Assembly (NCBI RefSeq): GCF_964656455.1
Contig: NC_135715.1
Span: 76,955,414-77,019,413, forward strand
Length of the DNA stretch: 64,000 nucleotides
Source of the DNA: Halichoerus grypus
Taxonomy: Eukaryota > Chordata > Mammalia > Carnivora > Phocidae
Reading direction: 5' to 3'
The notes under the pieces were generated by a model. The model was not told the DNA's origin. It was given only the letters and a program-made list of their open reading frames with translations, and did no database searches. Positions 34,556-47,498 of this stretch are shown piece by piece. Numbering within the stretch: position 1 is the first letter of the stretch; each line of letters opens with the position of its first letter. The translations under genes were made by a program, and so were the position numbers.

Positions 34556-37500
34556 ACCTTAAGGTGGAGGTGTGACCATCTGGGAGACGGTCACTGCTTT
34601 CCAGTCACTAGCATCCTGGGTAGCAGGGGCTCTCTGCCCCTGCTGGTTGGCAAGCCCACCTGGCCTGGGTGTCCTACATGAGCGGCTGTAGAGCATCTGT
34701 ACAGCATATGTGTCTGACTTCCACATGCCCCTCTCAACATGGACCCATCATTCCCTCTGTGGGCGAGTCAGTGTCTCTGAAGTCTTTCTCCTGCACTCCT
34801 AAGCTGATGGCCATTCTCCCTGGAGCCTCTAGTGGCCAGTGTTGGAGCAATGCTTCCACTAAACCTTCCAGAGATAGTTACAGTTTTCCAGCTCATTCAG
34901 GAGATAATTATTTCTGGGAATTTTCATAAAACATTCTAGATTTACCAATTAGAATCATATTCCCAGTTCTGTTCCTCTGCTGAGTGGGAGGACAGGGCAG
35001 AGGCCCTTAAGCTTCCCTTGGCCTGGAGGAATCTTTCATATTCCTAACTGACCCTCCTGTGTAGAACAGGGCAAACCCTATCACTTCTTCCTGACATTAT
35101 CCAAATGCAGATCTTAAAGGCATTAACATACTCTCTAAATCTCTAGCAAATGACCTTCCTTAATATGTCAAGAGGATATCTGCACCTCCAACTTTAGGCA
35201 CAAGCAGACAATCTGATAGGATTCTTTGGTAAATGTGCAAATTAAATGTCAGCAATAAACCTGGATTTCAATAATGAAGTGCCAGTGTAAACATTTCCAT
35301 ATCCAGACAAGCCAAGGACACATGAAGGTGGCCTGGGTCTTACATACGAATCTCAACTACCTTGATTAAGTTTAACACCACTGCTCTCTATTTTGACTTT
35401 TGGGGCTGGTGAATAATTTAGCTAAAGTTTTAGAGAGAACAAAAGGCATGGCCTCTATTTAGGGACCTCCTGTATTTTGAATTTTTGCAGGCTTAGGTCA
35501 GTCCATGAACTATAGGGCTGTTTTAAAATGTAATCATAACTACAAAGGTACTCTCTGGAATTCTTGCATTGTTTGGCATTTAGTGATTAAAGCTGACATT
35601 CGTTGGGCCAAACTGGAGTTTTAGAATTGATAGACCTCTACTAATCCTAGCAATAAAAATGGTCACAAATGAATGCCGTGACAGGTTTTGAACCAAGAAA
35701 AATCATCACTGAGCTCACTAGAAAAGATTAAGAGACTGTCAAGTTAAAAAATGATTGGCTCCATTTACACTTGTTTTGGGTAGTGAATGCTGCTTTATCC
35801 ATTTGTACTTGCCCCGTCGTCTCTTTCATGTGTCTTATTATAATAATTTCCAAAGTCATAAACAAATAAAATAAGACATCTCCTCAGATAAAATGACACA
35901 AGACGTAATACAAAACATTAACTATGGCACAATCTGGCCTCGAGAACAAAGAAGTTTAAAATTCATCTTATTTTACAGTGTTAGAATGCTTTACATTAAA
36001 TATAGATTTTTCCCCTGATTATATTGTTTCACATTCCACTGTTCCCATGCCATCAGCCTCGAGGACTTTATTATTTATGTAATTCCAAGATCTGATGCAG
36101 AGTAAGTGCATCTGATCTCAATGAATGGCATAGGATAAAAAAAAAAATTATCAGTAGATTTTAGGGGAGAGAAAAAGACCATTTTAATTCTCTTGCAAGG
36201 CTATTGATTAGTAACAGATGTTGCTTTTCTGATTGAATTATTTTTGATTCATTTTTTCAGAAAAAATATAGATCTGTCAAAGTATTTTAAATCATCTAGA
36301 GATAGAGGTTATTTAAACAAGATTCTTTTATTTCTCATTTTAAGGAGAGCTTCCACCTTCAAGTGCTACAGGTTACAGGGGGATCTAATTTAAAGTGACA
36401 TATGTTTGAATATATAGGAGTGCCAGCTTCATTTGGGGGCTCCTACTCTAAAAACAAAATTGTTGGGTCCATTCTGGTGTCAAGGGTCTTTGAGCAGCAG
36501 GATGAGCTACAGAGAGAAACTTGTATAAAGGAATCTTAGACATGCATGAAATCTCTTTTCTAGACTTAATTGGGAATTCAGGAGTTCAACCAACAGGGCT
36601 TCCAGAGAGCAAATATCCTTCTTTTCACAGCAAAGAACCTTTTTGAGAGAAAGTCTCTGTATACTTTGTTCACCCCAGCTTCTGTGCTCTACTCTATCTG
36701 AATGGGAGAATTAACCTCAGAAGAGGGAGATGGGGAGATCAATTTGGAAATAAGAAGCAAGATTCCTGTGACTCTGTCCCATTGATTTCCAAATGGATAT
36801 AGATTTCATCTCCAAGAGAATTAACAACCAGGCTTCCTCTCATTTTCAGAATTTAGATCATCCATTCTTTACGTACAAAAAACTTCCATCATGGCAGATG
36901 GAGGGTGATGAGTAGAGGAAGAAAACCTAGAAAAAGAGCATCATGTTCCAAATAAGAAATTTAAGAGTAATAGAACAAAGCAAGGAGAAATAAAAATGTT
37001 ATTTTCCATGTCTCTATGACAAAGAGCGAAAAGTGATAACCCAGTGGACAGATAGGGTTCTCACAAAATTTAAATAAGAACAGTAAGTAGTAAAAACATA
37101 AAAATAAGATATATGAACCTGGATCCTTGGCTTCTATTGAGATACAAAATACAACATCTCAACTCTGCGCCGATTTTCCCACCTAGCACCATTAGTGAGG
37201 GCCCACAAATTCAAACTTTAGATAAGAATATGACCCGTACTTCATTGTCTTTCCTTCTCCTTATTTTCTCCCCTACACTCAGCTTTCCTTTTTGTGACTC
37301 ATATCCCTAAGCCTTCTAGACACTGAAGTTTCCGTCATTTCTCTGTGCTTTCCTTGAAGGCAAATTAAATCTACCTGTTTGAAAGTATTGTTTTCTTCTC
37401 CCCCTGGAAGTAGAATCCCCATTAAGTTTTTCAAAACTAAGTTACTTTGGCTTCAAACTTTGAATTTCTTATTCAGAACCCATATACATTATTTCATTTT

Positions 37501-39070
37501 TTTTCTAAAATCTGAGTTTTTTGTTTTTTGGTTTTTTTTAACAGCAGTCTTACTATTGACATATGCTCTGACAATATATGATAGGGTCATCTGCAGTCCC
37601 CATATTCAGTACTTTAGCCCCTCCATTTGTAAAACAAATGATGCAATCCATGAATATATAATAAAATTTCAGAAAAGAGTGAACTATAACAGTGTATTAC
37701 CTTATGAATTCCTATTATGTATCAGTGTGGGCAATAGTAGAAAAGTTGATATGGGGAAAAGAAAATGAATAGAGAAACAGGTGGAGATGTCCTGGCCCTT
37801 GGTCTGTATTTTCCATTACGAGCAGGATAAGTTGGTTCCAAAGTAGTACATATAAACTTTTGTAATAAAATTGATAAAATGCACCAAATGAAAACCCAGC
37901 ATTGGAATTAGAAAAGAAAGACAACTGAACTCCTCTGCCTAGAAGTGCCCTAGGTGAGCTGTACCCCTTGCTGAGCTTCTGCGGCCATCTCTCAGGCTGA
38001 CTCATGATCCTTTTTTGAGATGTGTCCAATTGTTCTCTCCAGGATGATTGGCCAGCACATTTTCTGCGTAAAAGCAATAATTTAGCCCAAACGAGATAAT
38101 GACTCATTTCTTAAAGGCCACATTAGGTGGGAAAACAGAAAAGAAAGTACCATATGTAAAATATATCAGTCTACATAAATTGCCTGAGCTGGCACATGAG
38201 CTAGGTAAGCAAATAAAAATTTGCAAATTGACTCATACAAGCTCAAAGTTGTCACTGTAATCAGAACATGCAATGGAGGGCAGTTGTCTTTGGCATCATG
38301 GAGAAATATATCAATATAGATAGTACATAAAATCTAACATAGATAAGAAATGGCTGATTGCATTTTTCATCTATAGGTCAGATCAAACATTCCAGAGAGT
38401 CAAGGGTTTATCCTGTGCAGAAAAATGCAAGGTGAACTGCCAACTTGGATGGGTTTTTGTGGATCCATGGAGGCTTGGCATTGATTCTCTGTTGACTATA
38501 ATCAGACTCCTGGTGCATTTCAGGCATTTGTGTTTCTCCCCAGTCATACTGATCCAAGTCTGGCTGAAGATAATTGGACATTGGCCTTCAATACAGTGCA
38601 CCTAGTGCAGACTGACAGGCTGGAAATGATCCTTATGGCCATCCTTTTGTAGTTAACAGTACTGACAAATGTAACTTTTCTCTCCTTCTAAATGCATTCA
38701 TATAATATAATTTCAAGGTATTAATTTTTTTACTTGGATTCTGTCCTGAAACAAGAATACTATTGGTTTGAATGTCTGGGATTTTAGAAACATTAAAATG
38801 ATCACCACTATAGGCTGAATAACAATATTCAGGAAATGTGTCTACAGAGAGATGAGACAAAGCTAACTTTTAGTGGTCTTTCAATTCACTGCAAGGGGAA
38901 AAAAAAAACTTCTTCCCAAGTGTGACCCACAATTCAAATAGCATAATATTGGGACTACAGATAATTATTTTTAATAATTGAAGTATTCACAAGGAAGAAG
39001 ACAGTAGCAAAGATTGGGAGAGATGCATGGATTATGAATGTAAACAAGTATTAAATCAACTAGGTCAACT
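34556..39070. other. Mostly unique block, 4.5 kb
   Basis: Few recognisable insertions; a MIR-like phrase near 37600 is too weak to call. The 129-codon frame at 37379-37768 is AT-driven, with no motif, and I do not treat it as a gene. Confidence 0.35.
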
Positions 39071-39177
39071 CAACCTCAAGTTCACAGAAACCAGGATGAG
39101 AGCTCTGTAACTATGGAGATAGTTACAACCTCAAGTTCACAGAAATTAGGATGAGAGCTCTGTAACTATGGAGATAC
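39071..39177. repeat. 55-bp tandem duplication
   Basis: Copies begin caacctcaagttcacagaaa at 39071 and 39126. They differ at two adjacent bases (cc versus tt) over the shared length and end at the common 'ggagata'. Confidence 0.9.
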
Positions 39178-39594
39178 CTGGATAACAGGAAAATTCTGGA
39201 ACACCTTAGCCTTGAAAACAGGGTTCCTTAAAAATACCCTTTAAGTGCCATGATTCAAAGTTTTGACAGCTGGTTCTGAGATTAGCAGGTGGATATGAGA
39301 CATGGATTTTGGCTCCTGTGTTTTGGAAGAAAGAAATTATAGAAGAGAAAGAGTGGGATGGTGATATAATTAAAACCCAACATTTTAGAGTTACTGCCAA
39401 AAAAGACTTAGGAAAGACTCCTACATTCCCAGAGTGGCAGACTCCCCAAAGAGTGGAAGTGACTGAGAATTCCTACTGTCCACTCCTGGATGAAAGATAT
39501 CTAAAAATCTATGGCATATTTAAGGTCAACAATAAAAAAATTCCAAAACTTAAAATGACTTAGAACAAAATATGCTACAATGGAAAGGACCTAA

Positions 39595-39760
39595 CTTGGA
39601 TCAGGTGTTGTGATCTGGCCACTACTTTACTTGATGTGTGTGGCTTTTCACTTGCTACTTGACCCACCGAGTTCCAGTTTTCTCTGAATTGAGAGTCACA
39701 TCCACCTCAAAAGGCTGTTGATGATCAAATGAGTGAACCAAGTGTAGGAATAAATAAACT
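39595..39760 (+). repeat. MIR SINE remnant
   Basis: Weak but ordered MIR text: 'cacttgctacttgaccc', 'ttccagttttctctgaattg', 'aaaaggctgttgatgatcaa', 'atgagtgaa'. Confidence 0.5.
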
Positions 39761-40781
39761 CATAAGTGCTAAGCAAATGAACAGTACTATAAAATCTGTA
39801 ATCATGAAATCATAATTCAGGAAAAAAATCAACATGTTCTTGATGTCACTTTTGCCCAAGTGAGGAGCCAGGAGATGTTTCAACTCCTGTCTGAGCACAA
39901 AAGGCAGAATGAATGAATGCCTGAGTTTCTTGTCTTCTTGTTAATTCATATCCCATCTTTCTTTTGCCCTGTAGTCACTCAGTTGGTTACCCTGGGCCAT
40001 CCTCTTTACAAAAAAGGGATTGTAGACCACAAAAGGAAAAGGATGGAGTAATGAGGACTAAATTAACATGTAGTACTTAAAGTAAAACAAAAGAAAAAAA
40101 TTTCAGACAGAAGTTATTCGGACCTAGTGTGGAAAAACTGAAATATGATGAGGTCTTCTCTAAGGCCTCATATATGGTTTACTTACTCTAAACTCTATTA
40201 TCTACAATTTTCAAAATTCCAGTTTACTTTTCAAGGAATGATTATACATATTATTTTGAATGCTTCACTTAAATATCAAGTGTGTTAATTCACTTTATTA
40301 ATCAAAGATGTTTTATCTCCTTTTAATCATATATTTTCATCAATTAAAGACATTGTATTTAAATCTCCATGAGTATTTACAAAAGTGTTGGATGTCATAA
40401 CAAGATTCAGTTAATATTTTCATTTATTTCCTTGCTTTTCATTCTTTTACACTAAATTGGTAGCATTTTGATGGGAAAAATATAGCCATGTTTTTTTTAA
40501 ATTTCCAAAACCTAAGATGATAACTAGTTTTATTTTTAAAGATAGACCAATGGATTTTAATGTAACCAAGTATAAAAAGTTCATTCACGTGGTTTCCGAG
40601 TTATTGTCATCTAATGTACATACTTAATGGATATTTGATCAGTAAATGAATGACAATGAATGCTGTCAACTATATCTCAACATCTTACTATGCTTACCCA
40701 TCTGGAAGAAACTATGTTAATTCTCTAAATGTGAAACTTCTTATAGCTTTGTGTCTTTAAAAGTCCTTTTAATATTAGCTT
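39761..40781. other. Unique AT-rich sequence
   Basis: No element or exon recognised. Confidence 0.35.
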
Positions 40782-40796
40782 TGGGTTTTTTAAACT

Positions 40797-40982
40797 AGTT
40801 TTAAGATTTTATTTTTTTGAGAGAGAGCAGAGCAAGAGAGAGAGAGAGAGAATGAGCTAGGGGGAGGGGGAGGGAGAAGCAGACTCCCTGCTGAGCGGGG
40901 GGGGGGACTCCATCCCAGGACCCTCAGAGCACTACCTGAGCCAAAGGCAGACACTTAACCAACTGAGGCACCCAGGCGCTTC
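40797..40982 (-). mobile_element. SINEC with exact 15-bp TSD
   Basis: On the + strand it runs from 'ttaagattttatttttttga' through (ga)n and a G-rich body to 'aaccaactgaggcacccagg', the complement of the tRNA-like head. The TSD tgggttttttaaact is exact at 40782-40796 and 40983-40997. A run of nine G near 40899 is a point of likely length variation. Confidence 0.9.
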
Positions 40983-41337
40983 TGGGTTTTTTAAACTTTT
41001 AATAATCTTCTATTTGTAATCTGAATTTCTCAACTGGGAAGTTACAGTAGGGAGGGGGATGATGAATTTTTTCAAGAGTATTCCTTACCTTTTAAAATCA
41101 CTGCAAGAACAAGTACTATTATTAACAGTGGTTTGTAATCCCACTCAGGTATGTTCAAGTAGAAGAAAGATTGACAAGTGCTTTAGTAGAAATCAAGCTG
41201 TGAATGTTGCAGGGGGAGTGCTGTAGTTATTTTTAGTGTCTTAATGTGCACAAATTTCTATCATTACCTGATGGATAGATAGTGGCTCTTTCCTGGAAAT
41301 GAAAAGAAAGAAATGCATAGACAATTTTTGTTAAATT

Positions 41338-42520
41338 ATTTTCTTTTTAAGTTTTTATTTTGACACTACTGTAGATTTATATGAAGTTGCAAAAAGGAGT
41401 ACATTATCAAAACTGGGAAATTGGCATTAGTACAATCCACAGATATTATTCAGATATTATTAATATACTCATTTGTGTATGTCAGTGTATGTGTGTATGT
41501 GTAGTTTTCTGAAATCTTATCACATATGTAGAGTGTGTAAGCACTAGGGCATACAAGAAAAAGAATGGTGCCATCACCACTAAGATTCCCAATGTTACCC
41601 CTCTATTGCCAGGCCCCCTCCACAACCCCCCTTAAACCCTGCAAACACTAGTCCATTCTCTTTGTCTATAGTTTTGTCATTTCAAGAATGTTATATAAAC
41701 AGAATCATGGAGTATATTACCTTTTACAATTGGCATTTTTCACTCAGCCTAATTTCTTTGAGATTCATCCAAGTGTTTTTGTGTGTATCAATAGTTTGTT
41801 CATTTTTATTGCTGAGCAGTATTCCATAGTATAGATGTACCACAGGCGTTTAACCATTCACCCAGTAAAGGATATTTATTTTGTTTTTTCTGTGTTTTGA
41901 CAATGAAAAGTAAAGCTGCAGTGCACACTTGTGGACTATCTTGTGCGAACATAAGTTTTCAGTTTTCTGGGATAAATGCCCAAGAGTGCAATTCCTGAGT
42001 CTTATGGTAAGTATAGTTTAATTTTACTTAGTATTCAGTATTATAAGAAAGTGCTAAACTGTCTTCCAGAACACATGTACCATTTACTTTCCCTCCAGCA
42101 ATGTATGAGAGATTAAGTTCTCCACATCCTTCCCAGCATTTGGTGCTATCACTATTTTTAATTTTAGCCACTTGACAAGTAACTGATAACTATGATGATA
42201 TCTACTTGTGGATTGATTCTTATGTGCTTATTTGTCATCTATATATTGTCTTTAGTAAAATGTCTCCTCGTGTCATTTACCCATTTTCTACTTGGATTAT
42301 TTCCTTCATAATGTTGAGTTTTGAGAGCTCTCTACATATTCTATATGCAGGTCCTTTGTTGGCTATGTAGCTTACAGATATTTTCTCCTACTCTGTTGTT
42401 TAGTTTTTCATCCTCTTAACAAGGTCTTTCATAGAGCAAATATTTTTAATGCTGCTGAAGTTCAATTTATCATTTTCTTTCTTTTAGGGTCATGTTTTGG
42501 TGTCATTAGATATTTTTTAA
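41338..42520 (-). mobile_element. Old L1 3' end (L1M-like)
   Basis: Complementary L1 text in 3'-to-5' order: 'cccaatgttacccctctatt', 'gaatgttatataaacagaat', 'tgctgagcagtattccatag', 'gggataaatgcccaagagtg', 'cccagcatttggtgctatca', 'gtcctttgttggctatgtag'. About 1.2 kb of the ORF2 end and 3'UTR, fully decayed. Confidence 0.75.
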
Positions 42521-43911
42521 AATTGGAAACAATTGGTTTCTCACACTGGCAAGACTCAAGATATTACAAATATTCATTTTCACTTTCTTTCCAATGAAAG
42601 GGAGGCAAGTAGGAATTGTGGTTGTGGGTATCAGTATGGCTTTTGCAATTTGATAAATGGAAAGTGTGTCTTGTTTCTGGTTTTAGAGAGAAGATCAAAT
42701 ACTAAAGGTATATGACATGTGAGAGATTTATATGACTTGTGAAGTGCAATGTTCTAAATCTCTCCACACATTCTGAAAAGGTTTTCCTTCTAGATAAAAG
42801 ATTTATAGTCTTTCAATTTCATTCAAAGGAAAAATCACTCCTTAACTCAGGACTTTGGGAAATATATTCCCCTATGTAAACGTTAGTTTCTACTAGCTAT
42901 AACATGTTCACACACACACACACAAAGCAATTTCTACCTTTAACATCCGTTTCTAACATGAAGACAGCTTCAGTTAGCAGAAAGTTTACCGTTGGCATAA
43001 TTAGCATTCTACAATTGTTAGAAATTGCCAGTTAATTTAAAATTAGTTGGGGACCTTGGCTGAAATCTATATTTATAGAAAGATATTTATACAATGTAAT
43101 ATTAAAAGGAAATCCTATGATAAAATAATAATCTGATTTCTTTATAAGTCCTCTATGAATTGTTGGTTTTGTTTTTCAGCTCTGTATTTCCCATTCACAT
43201 ACAAACCCAAAAAGTATAATTTTGTCAATCTGTGTGATTTCTGATATAATAATTGATCTATGTTCTTATAAATTAATACCACTTCATGGTAGAGTCCTAA
43301 GCATCATATCTTAGTACTTAGACACTATTTTTAAATGAATGCTTTCCATTGTGGTTGTTTTTGTTTGTTTGCTTTTTGTTATCTTGACTGCAATAACTTT
43401 TAATGCCCTTTATAGTTTTCTTCTCACTCAGAAGGATTATTGAATACCTGATCAGAATTATATTGATAACATTTTGAATGGGGAGAATAAACTTTCTTAA
43501 AGAACTCATCCACTTACATGGTTTCCACTATACTTGTTTCTAAAAATACAATCACACTTCCTTATAGTTTTCTTGTTAACACTAATGTGTTTGGTTTACT
43601 CATTTACTGGCCATATTTTATCAACAACATTTTCAAACCTGAAAGTTGGAGTGACAAGTCACAGAAGAAACAAAAGGCCACTGTTGAGACAAATAAGACA
43701 TATGTGAATGTTTCAGAGAGATTTCACACTGAATATAGAAGCACTACTAATCCATAAAGGAAGACACCCTATGTCAGAAAGACACTGTAACTCTAGTTGC
43801 TCTTAGGTAGCTTTTTTGAGACTGCAAATTATAATTGTTATATCACTATAAGGTGGTTTTGAGGGATTTGGTGGGGGGTGGGTGTTAAGCCAACTTTCCT
43901 CTCTACCTTTT
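42521..43911. other. Unique AT-rich sequence
   Basis: Contains a short (CA)n near 42910 and nothing else that I can support. Confidence 0.35.
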
Positions 43912-44027
43912 TTCTTTAAAGATGAATTTATATAATCAATTTTTAAAAAGACAATAAACACAGAAACCCTTCTTTAAAGATGAATTTATATAATCAATTT
44001 TTAAAAAGACAATAAACACAGAAACCC
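43912..44027. repeat. Exact 58-bp tandem duplication
   Basis: Two adjacent units, 43912-43969 and 43970-44027, both starting ttctttaaagatgaatttat and ending cacagaaaccc, identical at all 58 positions. The unit contains no known element. Confidence 0.95.
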
Positions 44028-44149
44028 AGCCTATAGAGGTAAATTAGAAAACATTCTCTCCACATGGTTTTATTCACTGAACATATTGAGTACCTATCAT
44101 GTGTAGCCATGGTTTCATTGATTTTTTTTTTAATTTTTAATATTTTAAG

Positions 44150-44260
44150 TCATCATTATCACAGCTATTGAGCATTTACAACATGCCAGGCACTGTACTT
44201 AGGGTTATTAAATCCTTTTATCTCATTGAATCCTCCAACAAATGAGGTATATTCAAGTGT
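44150..44260 (+). repeat. Ancient MIR/L2-like fragment
   Basis: tattgagcatttacaacatg, 'ccaggcactgtacttaggg' and 'ttttatctcattgaatcctc' match a widespread ancient repeat. Which family is not certain. Confidence 0.55.
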
Positions 44261-45052
44261 TTATTCAGAGTCCATAGAGCAGAAAATCCTGCCACTTGTC
44301 TGTGGACACCAGCTTTTAAAGACATTCAGGACCCCATCTCAGGTATGTCTGTGTCCAAAGCCAGGTGTCTTACCTACTTTGTCATTCAGATTTATCATGA
44401 GTTGTGTATGAGCTTTCCTGAAATGAAATCATTTAAAACTTACTCAAATGTTGGCACTTCCACATTCAGCTTTCCTTGCCTTTCTCACACCTATTTGCTC
44501 CCTGCAGGAACTATCTGAATGGAATGTGAATGTTTCCTACCTCCTACCTTCCTCCTTTTGAAGACCAGCCATTCCAAGACCAGATGGACATTCAGCACTG
44601 AGCTGAGGTATTTGCTCAGAAATATTTATACAGTATTTAATGTTCACATATAAGCCACAATATAAACTCTATCAAAACTAGGATGGAGAAAGTATTCTTG
44701 TCTGAACATAAAGTGTTATTAGCTTATTGTTGATGGCATACCATAAAAATGTCTATCTCATTTTTCTCAATACAGAAGTGTAGACAGTGATAGTTCAATG
44801 TAGGAAGCACAGGCTGTAACTGTTCACACAGCAGGGGTCCTGTACAGATATAGATAATCTAAGCCACTGTGGGTCTCATTGTGACATCAACATTCTAAAG
44901 GTTAAAGGAATTTCATGTACAGAAGCAGATTTAAACAAACAAAACAAAACAAATAGCTTCTCACCTTGCCATCAAATTGAAAAAAGAACTAAACTGTTCT
45001 CAAAGTAAAAATAAGAGGTAGAAGACATTGTTAATATAAAAGAATTATAAGC

Positions 45053-45127
45053 AACTAATGAATTGTTGAACACTACATCAAAAACTAATGATGTACTATA
45101 TGTTGGCTAATTGAACATAGTAAAAAA
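45053..45127 (+). mobile_element. 75-bp L1 3'-end fragment
   Basis: aactaatgaattgttgaaca, then 'aaaaactaatgatgtactat' and 'tagtaaaaaaaag'. Distal L1 3'UTR end with a short A-run. Flanks share aaaagaat, a possible short TSD. It is truncated at nearly the same L1 position as the fragment at 57112. Confidence 0.7.
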
Positions 45128-45279
45128 AAGAATGACTTCTTGATAGGACTCTGGGTTCTATCTGGAAGACAACCCCATAAGTAAAGCAAGAGTCCATAGT
45201 CACATTCAATGGAAACTCTCTAAATGGCAATGACTACTAGAGAACTTTCTTCATTGCTGTAAGGGTTCTGTATCTATAC

Positions 45280-45400
45280 TCTCCAAATGGTAGTCATTAG
45301 CCACATGTGGGTATTGAGCACTTGAATTGTGGCTAGTGTGATTAGTTTTAATTTTAATTGTTACATATGACTACAGACTACCATATTGGACAACATAGGT
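45280..45400 (+). mobile_element. hAT-type fossil, related to 5464-5770
   Basis: tagtcattagccacatgtgg, 'gagcacttgaattgtggct' and 'actaccatattggacaac' are the outer parts of the same fossil family seen at 5464-5770 on the other strand. Confidence 0.6.
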
Positions 45401-45561
45401 CTGATATATAAATGCTTCCCCAATGGAAGTCATGGAGATTTTTACTGGTCATTCCTGAACTATTTCAACTTTGCATGCATTTCCTTTCCTAGGTACTCCT
45501 TATATAGGCTCCACTCTGAGTGGTGGGCTTGTGGCTTGCTCTTAAGACTAGCGGGAGCCGA

Positions 45562-45664
45562 GTCCCAGTACATGAGCCCATGGACACACCAGGTCATGGG
45601 TCCCACCAGGACATCTACATGAGTACATGTCCCAGTACATGAGCCCAGGGACACACCAGGTCAT
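45562..45664. repeat. Short direct repeat, offset 67 bp
   Basis: gtcccagtacatgagcccat at 45562 recurs at 45629, followed in both by ggacacaccaggtcat. About 36 bp is shared, with one difference. Confidence 0.85.
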
Positions 45665-46222
45665 AAAATCCCCCATTGAACACACTGAGGCTCAGGCCTG
45701 TCCAGTAAGAAGTTACCTCCAGAACATAATCAAAGCTATACATTGAATCTTGTGATTTCTGGAATACCACTGAAAAATTAAAATAAACCTTTGTGTCTAA
45801 AGGGACCCATCATAACTGGGAACACATTGAAAGATAAAGATCTCTAAAATGGAGAAAAGAATGGCCAGGATCTCAGAGGCACAACTTGAACGTTTCATTT
45901 CTGTGTAGATCTAGGAGAGCTTGATGAAGCAGGAAATGCAAATGTGCCATTGCTCTTTGTTTCTTTTCTTGCTCTTGACTCATTACCAATGACACCCTGA
46001 GGCAGAGGCTGAGAATGTGAGAAGTGGGGGCTGGTACACATAAGGTGGGTGCTGGCAATCAGTGTTAGGGCTGATGTGTCTCTTGGTTTTCTGGACTCAC
46101 AGGATGAGCCCAAATGAGGTACTAAGGGAAACAGAAGATTCTTAGCCCTCTGCCCAACCTCCAGAATCACTCTCCATCCTCATGGCCCCAATTCCCAATT
46201 CCTCCTCCCATTTTCACTTGCA

Positions 46223-46223
<1 letters not shown>

Positions 46224-46260
<37 letters not shown>
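46224..46260. repeat. (CA)n microsatellite
   Basis: Uninterrupted AC dinucleotide run of 37 bases. Confidence 0.95.
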
Positions 46261-46262
<2 letters not shown>

Positions 46263-46799
46263 AGTTTTGGGTAATAACTGGGCTCTAGTCTTAGCGCATG
46301 TGCTCTCTCCATCTATATGCCATCCTATGGGTGACAGCAGCATTATGAAAGTCAGCTTATTCCTACTTTTCCCAAATTCTCATACATTAGCCAAGAGCTA
46401 TCGGCCCTGGAAGCCCTGAAATAAAAGAGCACAAAGTCCCCAGAAGGCATGGTCATTATTGTGAAAGTGTCTCTCATGGTTCTGGTTGCCCAGGAGATAA
46501 CTCACAACACTTCAATGTTTTAGCACCGATTTTTTACTTGGTCTTCCTTTTCAGATTCTACTTCTAGTTATGTCCTGTGTGTTCCTGTACTCTCTTTCCC
46601 TTGTAACAAATAATAAATGTGTTCCTTCACTCACAAGGACTAGAAGGGGTAAAGTTGGCTGTCTCAGAATAAAGCCTAGACTAAGGAGGAGCTGGAGAGA
46701 AGAGGAAAGTGGATGGGAGGAGTTGGGGGGAGCCGTAGTTCAGGCCATGGCGGTGCAACTGCAAGAGGGGCGGGGCTGTGCCAACAGAAAGAAACCCGG

Positions 46800-47060
46800 A
46801 TTCATGCCTTTAGCTAACATCTCCTTCAGAAGGACTTCCCTGACCATCTCCTGCTGCCCAAGAGGGCTCCCAGCTCTGCTTACTGCCATATGGATCCCCC
46901 AGGTGTCCTGATCTCATCCCATCATGGTGCACCCCTGGTGCTGTCACATCCCAACTGCAAGCCAGTGAGCAGCAACTGGTGCCTCCCGCATTCTCATTTC
47001 TCTTCTGCTTTGCACAGTGCCTGGCACATTCCGCTAGGAAATGATGAATGGGAGCCTGTA
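46800..47060 (+). repeat. L2-type ancient repeat
   Basis: tccttcagaaggacttccct, 'gaccatctcctgctgccc' and 'cacagtgcctggcacattcc' follow the L2 3' region. The open frame over it is a by-product. Confidence 0.55.
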
Positions 47061-47240
47061 AATAAAAGTATTCAAATTGTCATAAACCACATCTTTATCC
47101 CCTTCCACTCCTCTACATTGACTTCCATTTCTCACTGACAAACAAGATAAACATTAGCAGTAAAGATTGGCTGAAGGTGTGGGGGACTAAATGTCCTATC
47201 TAAATTAGATTGTTCTGAGACTTGTTATTAACTATTATTG

Positions 47241-47498
47241 GAGTCTGCTCAGTATAGGGAGTCTGCTCAGTATATTAGAGTCTGCTCAGTATAGGGAGTC
47301 TGCTCAGTATATTGGAATCTGGTCATTACATGGAGTCTGGTCAGTATATTGGAGTCTGATGAGTACATGGAGTCTAGTCAGTATATTGGATTCTGATCGG
47401 TATATGGAATCTGGTCAGTATATTGGATTCTGTTCAGTATATGGAGTTTGGTCAGTATATTGGGTTCTGTTCAGTATATGGAGTCTGGTCAGTATATT
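47241..47498 (+). repeat. Dimeric minisatellite, 14 monomers
   Basis: Fourteen units of the form gagtctggtcagtatat(tg) run without a gap. Lengths alternate strictly 18, 19, 18, 19, giving seven 37-bp dimers. The odd units tend to end 'tatatg' or 'tatagg' and the even units 'tatattg'. Sequence drifts along the array: the first four units have 'gctcag', later ones 'ggtcag' or 'gttcag'. The array lies next to unique DNA. Confidence 0.95.

Noticed and set aside
37379..37768. A 129-codon + strand frame
   Set aside because: Its phenylalanine- and leucine-rich product follows from T-rich DNA. No known motif, and the start context is unremarkable.
40797..40982. Regular direct repeats as a CRISPR-like array or other prokaryotic system
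   Set aside because: Nothing in the window is prokaryotic. Simple repeats, SINEs and a minisatellite explain all the regular patterns seen.
46570..47138. Two overlapping + strand frames as a small gene
   Set aside because: The second half is L2-type repeat text, and the first half shows no recognisable protein pattern.
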